64,000 nt of DNA from Aeromonas tecta (GTDB taxonomy: Bacteria; Pseudomonadota; Gammaproteobacteria; Enterobacterales; Aeromonadaceae). The DNA lies in contig NZ_CDCA01000046.1 of assembly GCF_000820185.1 (NCBI RefSeq), positions 1 through 64,000 on the forward strand, written 5' to 3'. The notes under the pieces are model-generated. The model had not been told where the DNA came from and searched no databases. It saw only the letters and a list, made by a program, of their open reading frames with translations. Below are positions 22,894 through 31,493 of this stretch, in pieces (position 1 is the stretch's first letter; every line of letters starts with the position of its first letter). Both the position numbers and the translations under genes were made by a program.

Positions 22894-24345
22894 ATGAAAG
22901 CAATACCTACCAATTCATCTTCAATACCCAGTTTATCTAGTTTTTCTGCCAAAGCATCTTTCAGTGAGGACCGAGTATTAAGTAAACGCGGGGAGGTGTG
23001 CGAACCCGGCATAACTCATCGTGGTTACAAATATGCAGTTTTAAGCGAACATGTTTTACGGTCTAACTTTGATCGCTTTAATAAGGAGAACATCAAAACT
23101 CATCTTGATCTAAAACAGGCAATGTTAAACTCTGCTCCCCCAGAGATCGCATTGACCGCCTACTCACTACTTAGTCCCGCTGGTTACCGTGGAGAACCTC
23201 TCACACAGATAAAATTACTCGAGGTGACTACTCTGCTAAACGAACTTATGGCAGATCAGACAAGCTTCCCACAGATCAAAAAACTGTTTGATGACGTCAG
23301 TCGAGATCCTCGGTTACAAGCATGCCTAGAGCAGCAGTATCCTGGAAAAATGGATGGGTTTGCAGGTGAATTACTCAATATAGGTAAAGAACAGTTACGC
23401 ACAACAGGTGTTAATACAGCAATCAACCTGATGTTGCCAGGTGTTGGGATGCTGGTTACGGCTGGACGTGCACTACACAAAGCGGCTGAGCACTGTGATC
23501 ATGAGGCCCATCACCTCCAGGTACAACAAATAGGTCAACTACCTGGACGAGACAGCCGTCTTGCCCGAGTTAGCGAAAGTGCACTTATTTCTAGCCATGC
23601 TAAACATGCCATAGAAGGAGCAACAGCTGCCACTTTAGGAATTACACTTGGTGGTTTAAGTAGCTTTGGTGTTGCAGGTGTTGGCACTATCGGTGTATCC
23701 CCCTTAGCCACAGAGGTTCTTCCAAAATTTGTCGGTAGTGCCGTTATGACTGGCTTACCAATGGCTGTAAAAAAAGCCACTACTTATGCCATTGAAAAAG
23801 AGGCTAGCACGACTCTTGAGGACAAACACCTTTCAGATATTCTTCCTAGACTAGAGGTAAGTAATAAAAAAGGTGACTTCAGCTTCAGTATGTTGGACAG
23901 CGCCTCAGTTAAGGCCATGCTCACCTACTTAGGACCGCGAGCCGATGAGGAGCTACTCCATAGTGATTCATCAGATGCAAAAATGATGGAACTGGCTAGG
24001 ATTGAGCTAAAAAAACAACTGGGTTCACCTGCTAATGAGCACCTCCTGCCAGGTCAACCGCAAGAGAATGCACCAACCCAAGCCCTAAAGTTGAGTCATG
24101 ATGCATTTAGAAAACTATTAGCAGAAGATTATCATTGGCTACTTCCTGCTGTACAAACCTTAGATAAAAAGACTGGAGAAGATATAAATATAAAACTGTC
24201 CTATAGTTTACCACTCGATTTTGATGGTCACACGACCTACCTTAGAAAAAGCCCCGAGCTTACTAATGAGCAATTAGATGCATTGAAAGAAACTGGTTCA
24301 CCCAGTCAGCTGAAGTTACTCTATTTAGCTGAGGGATGGCTATAA
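22894..24345 (+). CDS. Candidate type III secreted effector, 483 aa
   Basis: AGAAGGAACTAAA precedes the ATG. The first 20 residues (MKAIPTNSSSIPSLSSFSAK) contain seven Ser and no acidic residue, typical of a type III secretion signal. Residues of about 20-90 could form the chaperone-binding part. Two Gly-rich hydrophobic stretches follow, near 176-194 (LMLPGVGMLVTAGRAL) and 241-290 (LGITLGGLSSFGVAGVG onward), which could insert into a host membrane. The C-terminal 190 residues are soluble, charged and helical. No catalytic motif is recognised. Its position directly after a CesT-type chaperone gene is the main evidence for export. It could instead be a different chaperone client. Confidence 0.78.
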   Translation: MKAIPTNSSSIPSLSSFSAKASFSEDRVLSKRGEVCEPGITHRGYKYAVLSEHVLRSNFDRFNKENIKTHLDLKQAMLNSAPPEIALTAYSLLSPAGYRGEPLTQIKLLEVTTLLNELMADQTSFPQIKKLFDDVSRDPRLQACLEQQYPGKMDGFAGELLNIGKEQLRTTGVNTAINLMLPGVGMLVTAGRALHKAAEHCDHEAHHLQVQQIGQLPGRDSRLARVSESALISSHAKHAIEGATAATLGITLGGLSSFGVAGVGTIGVSPLATEVLPKFVGSAVMTGLPMAVKKATTYAIEKEASTTLEDKHLSDILPRLEVSNKKGDFSFSMLDSASVKAMLTYLGPRADEELLHSDSSDAKMMELARIELKKQLGSPANEHLLPGQPQENAPTQALKLSHDAFRKLLAEDYHWLLPAVQTLDKKTGEDINIKLSYSLPLDFDGHTTYLRKSPELTNEQLDALKETGSPSQLKLLYLAEGWL

Positions 24346-24631
24346 ATAGCTTATCTCACAACCTATATTGCTTTGTAAGCGCATCTCAGTTTTAACTTGG
24401 TTATTTGTGAGATACTAAAAACCATATTCCTGATGTGTGCAGACTAGTCGTTTTATATTAACAATTAAGTATCTTCGTTTTTAAAGTAGGTGTAATTATA
24501 AAGCCAGACCAGAGTAGGGCTGAACTTTTATAAGGCCATCAGTTTATTTTCGGGCATCAGTAAACCAACCAGACTCAACACAAGCTCGCTGATTATTTGA
24601 GAGAATAGGCTCAATGCGTGACTAGAAAAGA
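24346..24631. other. Gap at the right end of the cargo block
   Basis: AT-rich, with no supported gene. It separates the rightward effector gene from the leftward portal gene. No clear terminator for the effector transcript is visible before the hairpin at 24632. Confidence 0.4.
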
Positions 24632-24657
24632 GTGTGACCACCCTGCAGTGGTCACAC
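24632..24657 (-). terminator. Terminator of the portal-terminase transcript
   Basis: GTGTGACCAC and GTGGTCACAC form a perfect 10-bp stem with a 6-base loop. On the minus strand it is followed by CTCTTTTC. It may also catch rightward transcripts from the effector gene. Confidence 0.7.
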
Positions 24658-24734
24658 CCTTTACTATATACCCTAACCACGTCCCCTTTCTTATCTAAAT
24701 AAACGTACTATTTTACCATGTTGAATGCTATTTT

Positions 24735-25751
24735 TTATACAGTGATTCCTATATTCTCCCGAAAATCGATCCATAAAGAACGAGGGAGTCCCGCACTGTT
24801 GATGGCATCCTGGATAAGTTCACACAGCGGCAGCACCTCGTTTCGGGCATAGGTGGTATCGTACTTTTCGGGATCCCCGAGCCCTCCCCCGCCATTGGTC
24901 GGGATGATACCGGCTAACGCCGCCGGGAAGCGGTGACTGGTCAATACATCCTGAGCGGTGATCCCCTTGATGGCGGCGAACTCGTCCTTGGTGGCGATGT
25001 CCCCCACCGGAATGAGCTTGATGCCATCGGGCTTGCCGTCGGGGATGTTGACGAACATGGAGCGGAAGTTCCCCACCCCCTTGGAATTGGCGATCATCTC
25101 TTTCATCTCGTCCTCGGTGTCGTCGTCCATGTTCGGGTCGGTGGCGTAGAAGATGAACCCCATGTGGGCACCGTTGAGGAAGTATTTGCGCCGAAACAGG
25201 GTGGCGTCTTGGTTGAGCAGGGCCGACTGCAGGCCCCCCAAGTAGTCGGGCATACCATAGACCTGCTGCTCGGGGTCGTACTGGGCCAGCCAGATGACAT
25301 CCTCCGGCCGGTAAATCAGGTTCGGCTTGCCCTGCTGCAGGTAGACAAAACAGCCATCCTCGCGCCGGCGCAGATAGACGCTCGATAGCGGGTGTAGCCC
25401 CACCACCTGGCCAAAGCCATTGCGAATTTTAAGCAGGCCCGCATCCCCGAACTGCAGGTAGTTGTGCACGAACGCCGTGATGGTGGCGCGCTGGTTGGTG
25501 AAGCGCCCCGCCACCATGTTGCGCCTTGCCATCAGGATGGCCCCATGGTGGGCGTTGGCCCTGGCCACCTTGGCCAGCCCCTTGCGCTCGATGGGGGGCT
25601 GGTAATACTCGCCGTAGGGGTTGTAGAACACCCCGGTGTAATCGGTCATCCAGGCCGTGGGGTCGATGGCCTCTGGCATGCTGAAAGCCACAGCGCCGCG
25701 GTTGGGTGAGGCGACCGCCTGGGCCGGTTGGGATTTGTGTCGCTTGGTCAT
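24735..25751 (-). CDS. Phage portal protein (gpQ)
   Basis: The 338-residue protein matches the PBSX/P2 portal family in length (P2 gpQ 344) and sequence: WMTDYTGVFYNPYGEYYQPP near the N-terminus, ALLNQDATLFRRKYFLNGAH in the middle, and LTSHRFPAALAGIIPTN toward the end. The portal ring sits at one capsid vertex, nucleates the shell and is the channel for DNA packaging. Its start overlaps the terminase stop by four bases. Q and P are transcribed leftward, away from the other late genes, as in P2. Confidence 0.93.
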   Translation of the reverse strand: MTKRHKSQPAQAVASPNRGAVAFSMPEAIDPTAWMTDYTGVFYNPYGEYYQPPIERKGLAKVARANAHHGAILMARRNMVAGRFTNQRATITAFVHNYLQFGDAGLLKIRNGFGQVVGLHPLSSVYLRRREDGCFVYLQQGKPNLIYRPEDVIWLAQYDPEQQVYGMPDYLGGLQSALLNQDATLFRRKYFLNGAHMGFIFYATDPNMDDDTEDEMKEMIANSKGVGNFRSMFVNIPDGKPDGIKLIPVGDIATKDEFAAIKGITAQDVLTSHRFPAALAGIIPTNGGGGLGDPEKYDTTYARNEVLPLCELIQDAINSAGLPRSLWIDFRENIGITV

Positions 25752-27562
25752 GCTGCCTTCTTCTCCTGGCTGGTTGCCCAGGTGGATTTGCGTTTGCGGT
25801 GGGTATCGAGGGGCTCATTGGCCACGGCGTGGGCGATGGCAAAGAACACGTCGGCGTGTCCGGTCACATTGTCCCGGGCGGCGCGGAACGTCATCTGGCC
25901 ACCGCCAGTGGTGCTGCGCTTGATGGCGAGGAAGGCGAGCGGGATGTCCCTGTCCGAGCTGTCCCACTCGATGCGGTTTGCCTCCACCACGTCGATCATC
26001 TTGAGCACCAGCCGCGACTTGCTCTCGATGCTGTAGTTGATGGGGTGACACACCCCTTTGAAGACCGGCTTCAGGAGGTCAAACACCCCGGCGCCGATGC
26101 CGGAGACGTCGACCCCGAGGTAAGTGACCCGGAACTTCTTGGCGATGCGGGTGATCTCCTGCGCCTGGAACTGGAAGTTGAGCCCGCGCCAGTAGTGCTT
26201 TTCCAGCACCCGGAAGCGCTCGCCAGCGACGGTGGGCGGGGCGACCACCACCAGGGTGGCATTGTCTCGGGTGCGGCTCGGGTCATAGCCCAGCCACACC
26301 TCGCGCCGGCCGAACGGATCAAGGCGCCCGGGCTTGTAGTCCTCCCATCGAGTGGGGTCCACCCCTGCCCGCTCCATGTCCTGGAACTTGAACACCGACA
26401 AGGCATCATCGATAAACCGGCACATGTAGAGGCGATCGAACACCTCCTCCGGGTACTCATCCTTGAGCTCCTCGATGTCGATGAGGTGGCAGCCCAGCCG
26501 AATGGCATCCTCGATGGTAATGACGTAACGCCACTGCCTGTCCGGGCAGACGCGGCCGCCGTCGCGCAGCTCATCTTCGCCCGGAAAGTCGATGGCCACC
26601 CGGCTCGGGCGCTGTCCTTTCCAGCGATCCCCTGTCCAGAACCGGTACGCTTCGTGCACCTTGCTCGACGGGGTCGAGAAGTAAGTTTTGCGCCAGCGGC
26701 TCTGGGTCGCCATGGCGCTGGCCACGTCCGACAGCTTCTCAAAGTTGGGGATCCAGAAATACTCATCGATGTAGACGTTGCCGGAGCGGGACTGGGCGCT
26801 GTTGGAGTTGGTGGAGCAAAAGTGCAGCTCGGCCCCGTTCGACAAGACGATGGGGTTGCCGGTCAGGGTTAGCCCAAGGAAGGTCTGAGCAATCTTGCAG
26901 ATGTAGGAGCGGAACACCTCCGCCTGGGCGCGGGTGGCCGACAGGAATATCTGGTTGCCACCAGTCAGCACCGCATCTTCCAGCGCCTCGCCGGCGAAGT
27001 AGTAGGTCATGCCGATCTGGCGGGATTTGAGGATATTGCGGGTGCGTGGCAAGGCCGGGTCGTTCTTGGCTTCCCGGCAACGCAGCTGGTAGCCGAACAG
27101 GGTACCCAGCCACTCGGCAAAATCCGCCTCTGTCAGGTGGCCAACCTCGTTCTTGCCCTTCTTGCCCCCTTTGCGGCTACCGCCATCCTGGCCACCTCTA
27201 CCCCGCCTGCCACGTTCGGGTGAAGGCTCGCTCCCCTCTTCCCGCTGAGCCTTGAGAGACTGCTCCCGCTCGGCCCACTTGAGCGCCTTCTCCTTGAGGC
27301 TGACATGGTGGCCAATCAGCCGATCCAGCTCCTCCTGCTCGCCTTGGGTTTTCTTCTCCCGATGCAGCAGGGTTTGCACCCGGCGGGCGATGGCATCCTC
27401 CACCGCCTCATCGGTCAGGAGATCGCGCCAACCGAGCTTTTCAGCCCAGTAGTAGATGATGCGACAGGAGTTGAGCCCCAGTTCGTCCTTGATCTCCTGG
27501 GGCGTCCATCGTTTAAGGTAGAGTCCCCGCGCAGCATTGCGCAGCTCTTCGGGATACGCCAC
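25748..27562 (-). CDS. Terminase large subunit, ATPase (gpP)
   Basis: From GTG 27562 (GGAGG 5-6 bases upstream) the protein has 604 residues, close to P2 gpP (590). It opens VAYPEELRNAARGLYLKRWT, an HTH-like DNA-binding start (LKRWTPQEIKDELGLNS). The ATPase/nuclease body contains KSRQIGMTYYFAGEAL, an adenine/Walker A region with a variant P-loop, and VYIDEYFWI, the Walker B. The nuclease part has LGVDVSGIGAG. It cuts the phage concatemer at cos and pumps DNA into the capsid. A longer ATG-started frame exists, but its first 63 residues lack family resemblance and would cover the promoter region. Confidence 0.92.
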   Translation of the reverse strand: MAYPEELRNAARGLYLKRWTPQEIKDELGLNSCRIIYYWAEKLGWRDLLTDEAVEDAIARRVQTLLHREKKTQGEQEELDRLIGHHVSLKEKALKWAEREQSLKAQREEGSEPSPERGRRGRGGQDGGSRKGGKKGKNEVGHLTEADFAEWLGTLFGYQLRCREAKNDPALPRTRNILKSRQIGMTYYFAGEALEDAVLTGGNQIFLSATRAQAEVFRSYICKIAQTFLGLTLTGNPIVLSNGAELHFCSTNSNSAQSRSGNVYIDEYFWIPNFEKLSDVASAMATQSRWRKTYFSTPSSKVHEAYRFWTGDRWKGQRPSRVAIDFPGEDELRDGGRVCPDRQWRYVITIEDAIRLGCHLIDIEELKDEYPEEVFDRLYMCRFIDDALSVFKFQDMERAGVDPTRWEDYKPGRLDPFGRREVWLGYDPSRTRDNATLVVVAPPTVAGERFRVLEKHYWRGLNFQFQAQEITRIAKKFRVTYLGVDVSGIGAGVFDLLKPVFKGVCHPINYSIESKSRLVLKMIDVVEANRIEWDSSDRDIPLAFLAIKRSTTGGGQMTFRAARDNVTGHADVFFAIAHAVANEPLDTHRKRKSTWATSQEKKAA

Positions 27563-27629
27563 GGCGCCTCCATCGATGTGAATGATGGCGCCATCATAGC
27601 CAGCCCCCTCTCCCCGCTTATCCCACTGA

Positions 27630-27677
27630 TGTTCTGAGCAATTCGGATTTCCTGCTGGATCCGAATCCACCAGAACA
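27630..27677. promoter_or_regulatory. Nested palindrome in the divergent late-promoter region
   Basis: A symmetric 48-bp element: TGTTCTG, 4 bases, ATTCGGAT, 10 bases, ATCCGAAT, 4 bases, CAGAACA. It lies in the 176-bp space between the terminase start (27562) and scaffold start (27739), where P2-group phages have divergent, activator-dependent late promoters. Symmetry suits one regulator serving both directions. Binding by the Ogr-like protein is inferred. The P2 spacing of TGT-N12-ACA is not matched. Confidence 0.6.
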
Positions 27678-27738
27678 CCATCGGGTGAAACCCCCTTGCC
27701 GACCCGATAGCCTGAGCCCGCATCACTTGGGAGCAGGC

Positions 27739-28590
27739 ATGAACGAATCAACCTTGAGAACTGGCTTTGTCTGTATCGCCACCGAAGGCAAAGCGGTGGA
27801 TGGGCGAGACATCACCCGCGACTGGCTCACCGACATGGCCGAGACCTACGACCCCAGCTATTACACCGCCGTCATCTGGCCGGAGCACGATCGCTGGTCC
27901 AGCTATGGCACCGTGCAGGCACTCAAGACCGAAGAGGTAGACGGCAAGCTCAAACTGTTCGCCGTCCTCTGCCCGAACCGGGACCTCATCTACTGGAATC
28001 AAAGCGGCCAGTATCAGTTCTGCTCCATCGAACCGTTCGAGCAATTCGCCGATCTGGGCCGTACCTACTTGATTGGCTTGGGCGTCACCGACCAGCCCGC
28101 CAGCACCGGCACCACCCATCTCAAGTTCAGCAAGAGCAACAAGGGCCAAACCATCGGCACCAGCGAACCGCTGGATCTCTCCATGTTCAAACTGCCCAAG
28201 CACGAGAAGCCCGATAGCCTGCTCTCAAAGCTGTTCAACCTGCTGTCCAGCCATGGCGAGCACGAACCACAACCCACCCCCAGCCAATCCGAGGATGAGG
28301 AAATGAAACCAGAACAGTTCGATCAGATGCTGGGGGCCCTGACAGGCCTTGGCACCAAGATCGATGCCTTCAGCGCCAAGCTGGAAACCAAACCGACCAC
28401 GGAGCAGCCCACCGCCCCGGTCACCGACCCCGTCAAGGTGGACGAGCTGCCCGGCGTCACCACCGAGCAGTTCAACCAGCTGCAAACCCAGCTCAGTGAA
28501 CTGACCGCCAAGATCGACCAGTTCTCCGTTGAAGTGCCGGGCCAGCGCCCGGGCGCGCTCGGCGGTGACGATACCCCCACCGCATATTAA
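27739..28590 (+). CDS. Capsid scaffolding protein/protease (gpO)
   Basis: The 283-residue protein matches P2 gpO (284) in size and order. The N-terminal half is the protease domain: GFVCIATEGKAVDGRDI, then YTAVIWPEHDRW with the presumed catalytic His, and QYQFCSIEPF with the presumed Ser. The C-terminal half is a charged helical scaffold with LTGLGTKIDAFSAKLETKP and LQTQLSELTAKIDQF. It assembles the procapsid and is then cleaved. The start at 27739 follows GGGAG. It is the first gene of the long rightward late operon. Confidence 0.92.
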   Translation: MNESTLRTGFVCIATEGKAVDGRDITRDWLTDMAETYDPSYYTAVIWPEHDRWSSYGTVQALKTEEVDGKLKLFAVLCPNRDLIYWNQSGQYQFCSIEPFEQFADLGRTYLIGLGVTDQPASTGTTHLKFSKSNKGQTIGTSEPLDLSMFKLPKHEKPDSLLSKLFNLLSSHGEHEPQPTPSQSEDEEMKPEQFDQMLGALTGLGTKIDAFSAKLETKPTTEQPTAPVTDPVKVDELPGVTTEQFNQLQTQLSELTAKIDQFSVEVPGQRPGALGGDDTPTAY

Positions 28591-28599
28591 GGAGCGACC

Positions 28600-29652
28600 G
28601 TGAGTCAGACCCTAACCGTCCAGGCCCGTCAGCGCCTCGAAAAATACAGTGCTGCCCTGGCCAAGACCTATGGCATCCCCGTTAACGTGCTGGACAAACA
28701 GTTCAGCGTCATCAGTGGCCCGGTGGAAACCGGCCTGCGCGCAGGCCTGCTCGCCTCGGTCGAGTTCCTGAACCTCATCACCTGTATGGATGTGGATCAG
28801 ATCAAGGGCCAGGTGGTGCAGGTCGGCATCGGCAAGCTGTTCACCGGCCGCAAGAAAAATGGCCGCTTCAACGGCAAGGTCGGCGTGGCTGGCAACACCT
28901 ACGAGCTGACCGAAACCGACTCCTGTGCCTCGCTCGACTGGGCGACCCTGTGTGTCTGGGCCAACGCAGGCAGCGAGGGCGAGTTCATCCGCCTGGTCGG
29001 TGAGTTCATCAACACGGCATTCGCCCTCGACATCCTGCGGGTCGGCTGGAACGGCGTCTCTGCCGAAGAGACTACCGACCCCGAGACTCATCCGCTGGGT
29101 GAAGATGTCAACAAGGGTTGGCATCAGATCGCCCGCGAGTGGAACGAAGGCAGCCAGATCATCAAGGCCGGGGCCGGCAAGAAAATCCACTTCGACCCGG
29201 ACGGCAAGGGCGATTACAAGACCCTGGACGAGATGGCATCCGATCTTATCAACACCACCATCGATCCCCTGTTCCGCCAAGACCCGCGCTTGGTGGTGCT
29301 GGTCGGTACCGAACTGGTGGCGGCAGCCCAAGCCAAGCTCTACAGCGAAGCCACCAAGCCGAGCGAGCAGATCGCCGCCCAGAAGCTGGCCGAGTCCATC
29401 GCCGGGCGCAAGGCCTACATCCCGCCCTTCTTCCCGGGCAAGCGGATGGTGGTCACCACCTTGGACAACCTGCACTGTTACACCCAGCGCGGTACGCGCA
29501 ACCGCAAGGCCGAGGATAACCAGGATCGCAAGTGCTTCGATAACCAGTACTGGCGAATGGAAGGCTATGCCCTGGGCGAGCACCTGGCCTATGGCGGCTT
29601 TGAAGAGGCCGACATCGAGATCGGCGCCGCACCGGCAGCGCCCGAGGCCTAA
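28600..29652 (+). CDS. Major capsid protein (gpN)
   Basis: This 350-residue P2-type capsid protein (P2 gpN 357) has an HK97-like fold family signature: DKQFSVISGPVETGLRAGLL near the start, DILRVGWNGVSAEETTDP in the middle, and RGTRNRKAEDNQDRKCFD near the end. It starts with GTG after AAGGAGCGACC. The first 30 or so residues are likely removed by the gpO protease. It lies 9 bases after the scaffold gene, as in P2. Confidence 0.95.
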   Translation: MSQTLTVQARQRLEKYSAALAKTYGIPVNVLDKQFSVISGPVETGLRAGLLASVEFLNLITCMDVDQIKGQVVQVGIGKLFTGRKKNGRFNGKVGVAGNTYELTETDSCASLDWATLCVWANAGSEGEFIRLVGEFINTAFALDILRVGWNGVSAEETTDPETHPLGEDVNKGWHQIAREWNEGSQIIKAGAGKKIHFDPDGKGDYKTLDEMASDLINTTIDPLFRQDPRLVVLVGTELVAAAQAKLYSEATKPSEQIAAQKLAESIAGRKAYIPPFFPGKRMVVTTLDNLHCYTQRGTRNRKAEDNQDRKCFDNQYWRMEGYALGEHLAYGGFEEADIEIGAAPAAPEA

Positions 29653-29655
29653 GTC

Positions 29656-30384
29656 ATGAGCTCACCCGGTCAACGTCACAAGCAGCGCGTCCAAGCCATG
29701 CAAGGGGCCGCGCAAGCCGCCAGCTCCGGCATGGCCACCGGCGCAGTGGCGGACAGCCTGCACCTGCAACTGATTGCCCTGGAACAGGACATCGTCCGGC
29801 TGCGCAAGCTGGCGCGCATCGGTGACCGGGTGAACATGAAACGCGACGAGCTGATGCCCAAGTACCGCCCCTATGTGGAGCGCTATCTGGCCGCAGTCGC
29901 TGAGTCGGGCCAGCCCTATCAGAACGAGTTGTTTCAGCGCCTCATCATCTGGGCCTTTGACGTCGGCGACTTCGACGCTGGCATTGCCTGGGCGGAGCTC
30001 GCCATTGCCCAGGGACAGCGCACCCCGAACAACATCAAGCGCGACTGGGCCCACTTTGTGGCCGACACCGTGCTGGAGTGGGCCGAAAGCCAAGCGGCCT
30101 GTGGTCACGCCGTCGAGCCCTGGTTCTCCCGGGTGTTCGACAAGGTGCGCAATGACTGGCGCCTCAACGAGCGGTTGACCGCCAAGTGGTTCAAGGCGGC
30201 CGGTTGCCTGCTGCTGCGCGACCACGACGGCCAGCCCCGCCCCAGCGCCGTGGGCGACAGTGCCACCCTGGAGCAAGCCGATCACTGGCTAGCCCAGGCC
30301 GACAAGCTGCACGGCAAGGTGGGCGTCGGCACCTTGCGCCAAAAGATTGCCATGCGCCTGCGGGCGCTTAACCCGGAGCAATAA
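29656..30384 (+). CDS. Terminase small subunit (gpM)
   Basis: The 242 residues correspond to P2 gpM (247). MSSPGQRHKQRVQAMQGAAQ opens the protein, followed by long helices (LIALEQDIVRLRKLARIGDR) and the conserved LIIWAFDVGDFDAGIAWAELA. The small subunit recognises cos and recruits the large subunit encoded at 25748-27562. It lies 3 bases after the capsid gene. Confidence 0.92.
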   Translation: MSSPGQRHKQRVQAMQGAAQAASSGMATGAVADSLHLQLIALEQDIVRLRKLARIGDRVNMKRDELMPKYRPYVERYLAAVAESGQPYQNELFQRLIIWAFDVGDFDAGIAWAELAIAQGQRTPNNIKRDWAHFVADTVLEWAESQAACGHAVEPWFSRVFDKVRNDWRLNERLTAKWFKAAGCLLLRDHDGQPRPSAVGDSATLEQADHWLAQADKLHGKVGVGTLRQKIAMRLRALNPEQ

Positions 30385-30498
30385 GACTCTCCGCGCCACC
30401 GCACCCCGGCGCGAATGCCATGGGCAGCCTTTGGCGAGCCTTGCGGCAATTGCGTGGCTACAGGGGTGCCCCATTTCAACCAACCAGCGAGGCACGCC

Positions 30499-30960
30499 AT
30501 GTTTGCAGGCAAGGACATCGACTACAGCGCCGCCACTATCCGCAATGACGGGTTCTGGCCGGATGTGGCCATCGCTGACTTCGAGCGCCGCCGCGCCGTG
30601 CCTGCCGATCTGGATACCCAGACCACCGGCGCCGCCCTGCTGGCCGCGGTCTCTGAAATCAACCTGCAGCTCGAAAACCACCAAGCCGCTCTGCAGGGCA
30701 AGGGCTACCACACCGCCGCCGAGGTACCCGGGCCCAGCCTGGAAGGCGGCGCCAATGCGCTGACAGAGCAGTATCTGGCCGCCGTGTTTGCGCGCGCCAA
30801 GGCGGCCCTGCTGCCCGAGTTCGCCAGCGTCACCGAGCGGGCGACCGCCAACAACCAGTTAGAGCGAACGCCAGACCAGCGCGCCCACCTGCTGGCCGAG
30901 AGTCAGCAGTTGGTGCGCAGCATCAAGGGCAAGCACAGGGCGGGGGTCTCGCTGATATGA
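30499..30960 (+). CDS. Head completion/stabilization protein (gpL)
   Basis: The 153-residue protein has the gpL family start MFAGKDIDYSAATIRNDGFW followed by PDVAIADFERRRAVPADL and a helical C-terminus ending VRSIKGKHRAGVSLI. P2 gpL (169) forms the connector below the portal after packaging. The start at 30499 gives the family-typical N-terminus with GAGG upstream. A 114-base gap precedes it. It overlaps the next gene by four bases. Confidence 0.92.
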   Translation: MFAGKDIDYSAATIRNDGFWPDVAIADFERRRAVPADLDTQTTGAALLAAVSEINLQLENHQAALQGKGYHTAAEVPGPSLEGGANALTEQYLAAVFARAKAALLPEFASVTERATANNQLERTPDQRAHLLAESQQLVRSIKGKHRAGVSLI

Positions 30961-31493
30961 GCCCAGATAAAAATGCAGTCATGAACGAGCAACAGGCCCA
31001 GGGCTACTTCCTGCATGCGCTCCACGCCGAGCTGTTGCGGGTGTTGCCGGCCAAGTGCCACAAGACGCTGGATAGCTGGATGGAGAACGGCACCATCCGG
31101 CTGGAGCCCAAGAACATGGGCCCCACCGGAGTGGATGTGGCATGGCTCACCTATCAAGCGGTGTTCACCATCGAGCAGTTGCCGTTTCGCGAGCTGGATC
31201 CCGCCATAGTGCTCGCGTCAGTGGCGGCCTGGGTGCAGGAGCATGACGAATTCCGCGAGCGGTTCGAGCTGAGCGATCCCGAGTACGCCGTCACCCCGAA
31301 CGATGAAAGGACAGCTGACCTTGAGATCCAGCTCCCCTTCACTGAGCCGCTGCGCCTGGTTGAACACGAGCAGGGCCCCATCAACTGGGACGGTAAACGC
31401 TGGAACGTGGCCCCCTATGACATCTGGGTGGCCGACCATATCAACCTCAATGTCGGCGACACCGGCCATCACCAGATCGGTGACCCGTCATGA
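30957..31493 (+). CDS. Tail completion protein, gpR family
   Basis: The 178-residue protein resembles P2 gpR (155): a helical N-terminus (LHALHAELLRVLPAKCHKTL), LTYQAVFTIEQLPFRELDP in the middle, and DIEVQLPF-like strands (LEIQLPFTEPLRLVE). gpR and gpS terminate the tail at the head end. The start overlaps the gpL stop (ATGA). A second ATG eight codons later is possible. Confidence 0.82.
   Translation: MSPDKNAVMNEQQAQGYFLHALHAELLRVLPAKCHKTLDSWMENGTIRLEPKNMGPTGVDVAWLTYQAVFTIEQLPFRELDPAIVLASVAAWVQEHDEFRERFELSDPEYAVTPNDERTADLEIQLPFTEPLRLVEHEQGPINWDGKRWNVAPYDIWVADHINLNVGDTGHHQIGDPS

Noticed and set aside
27630-27677. Palindrome between terminase and scaffold as a simple terminator
   Set aside because: It lies between two divergent starts, where no transcript ends, and has no T-run.
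25748-27751. Longer start for the terminase large subunit at 27751
   Set aside because: The first 63 residues lack family similarity and would overlap the scaffold gene start and the divergent promoter region. GTG 27562 has GGAGG and matches the family length.
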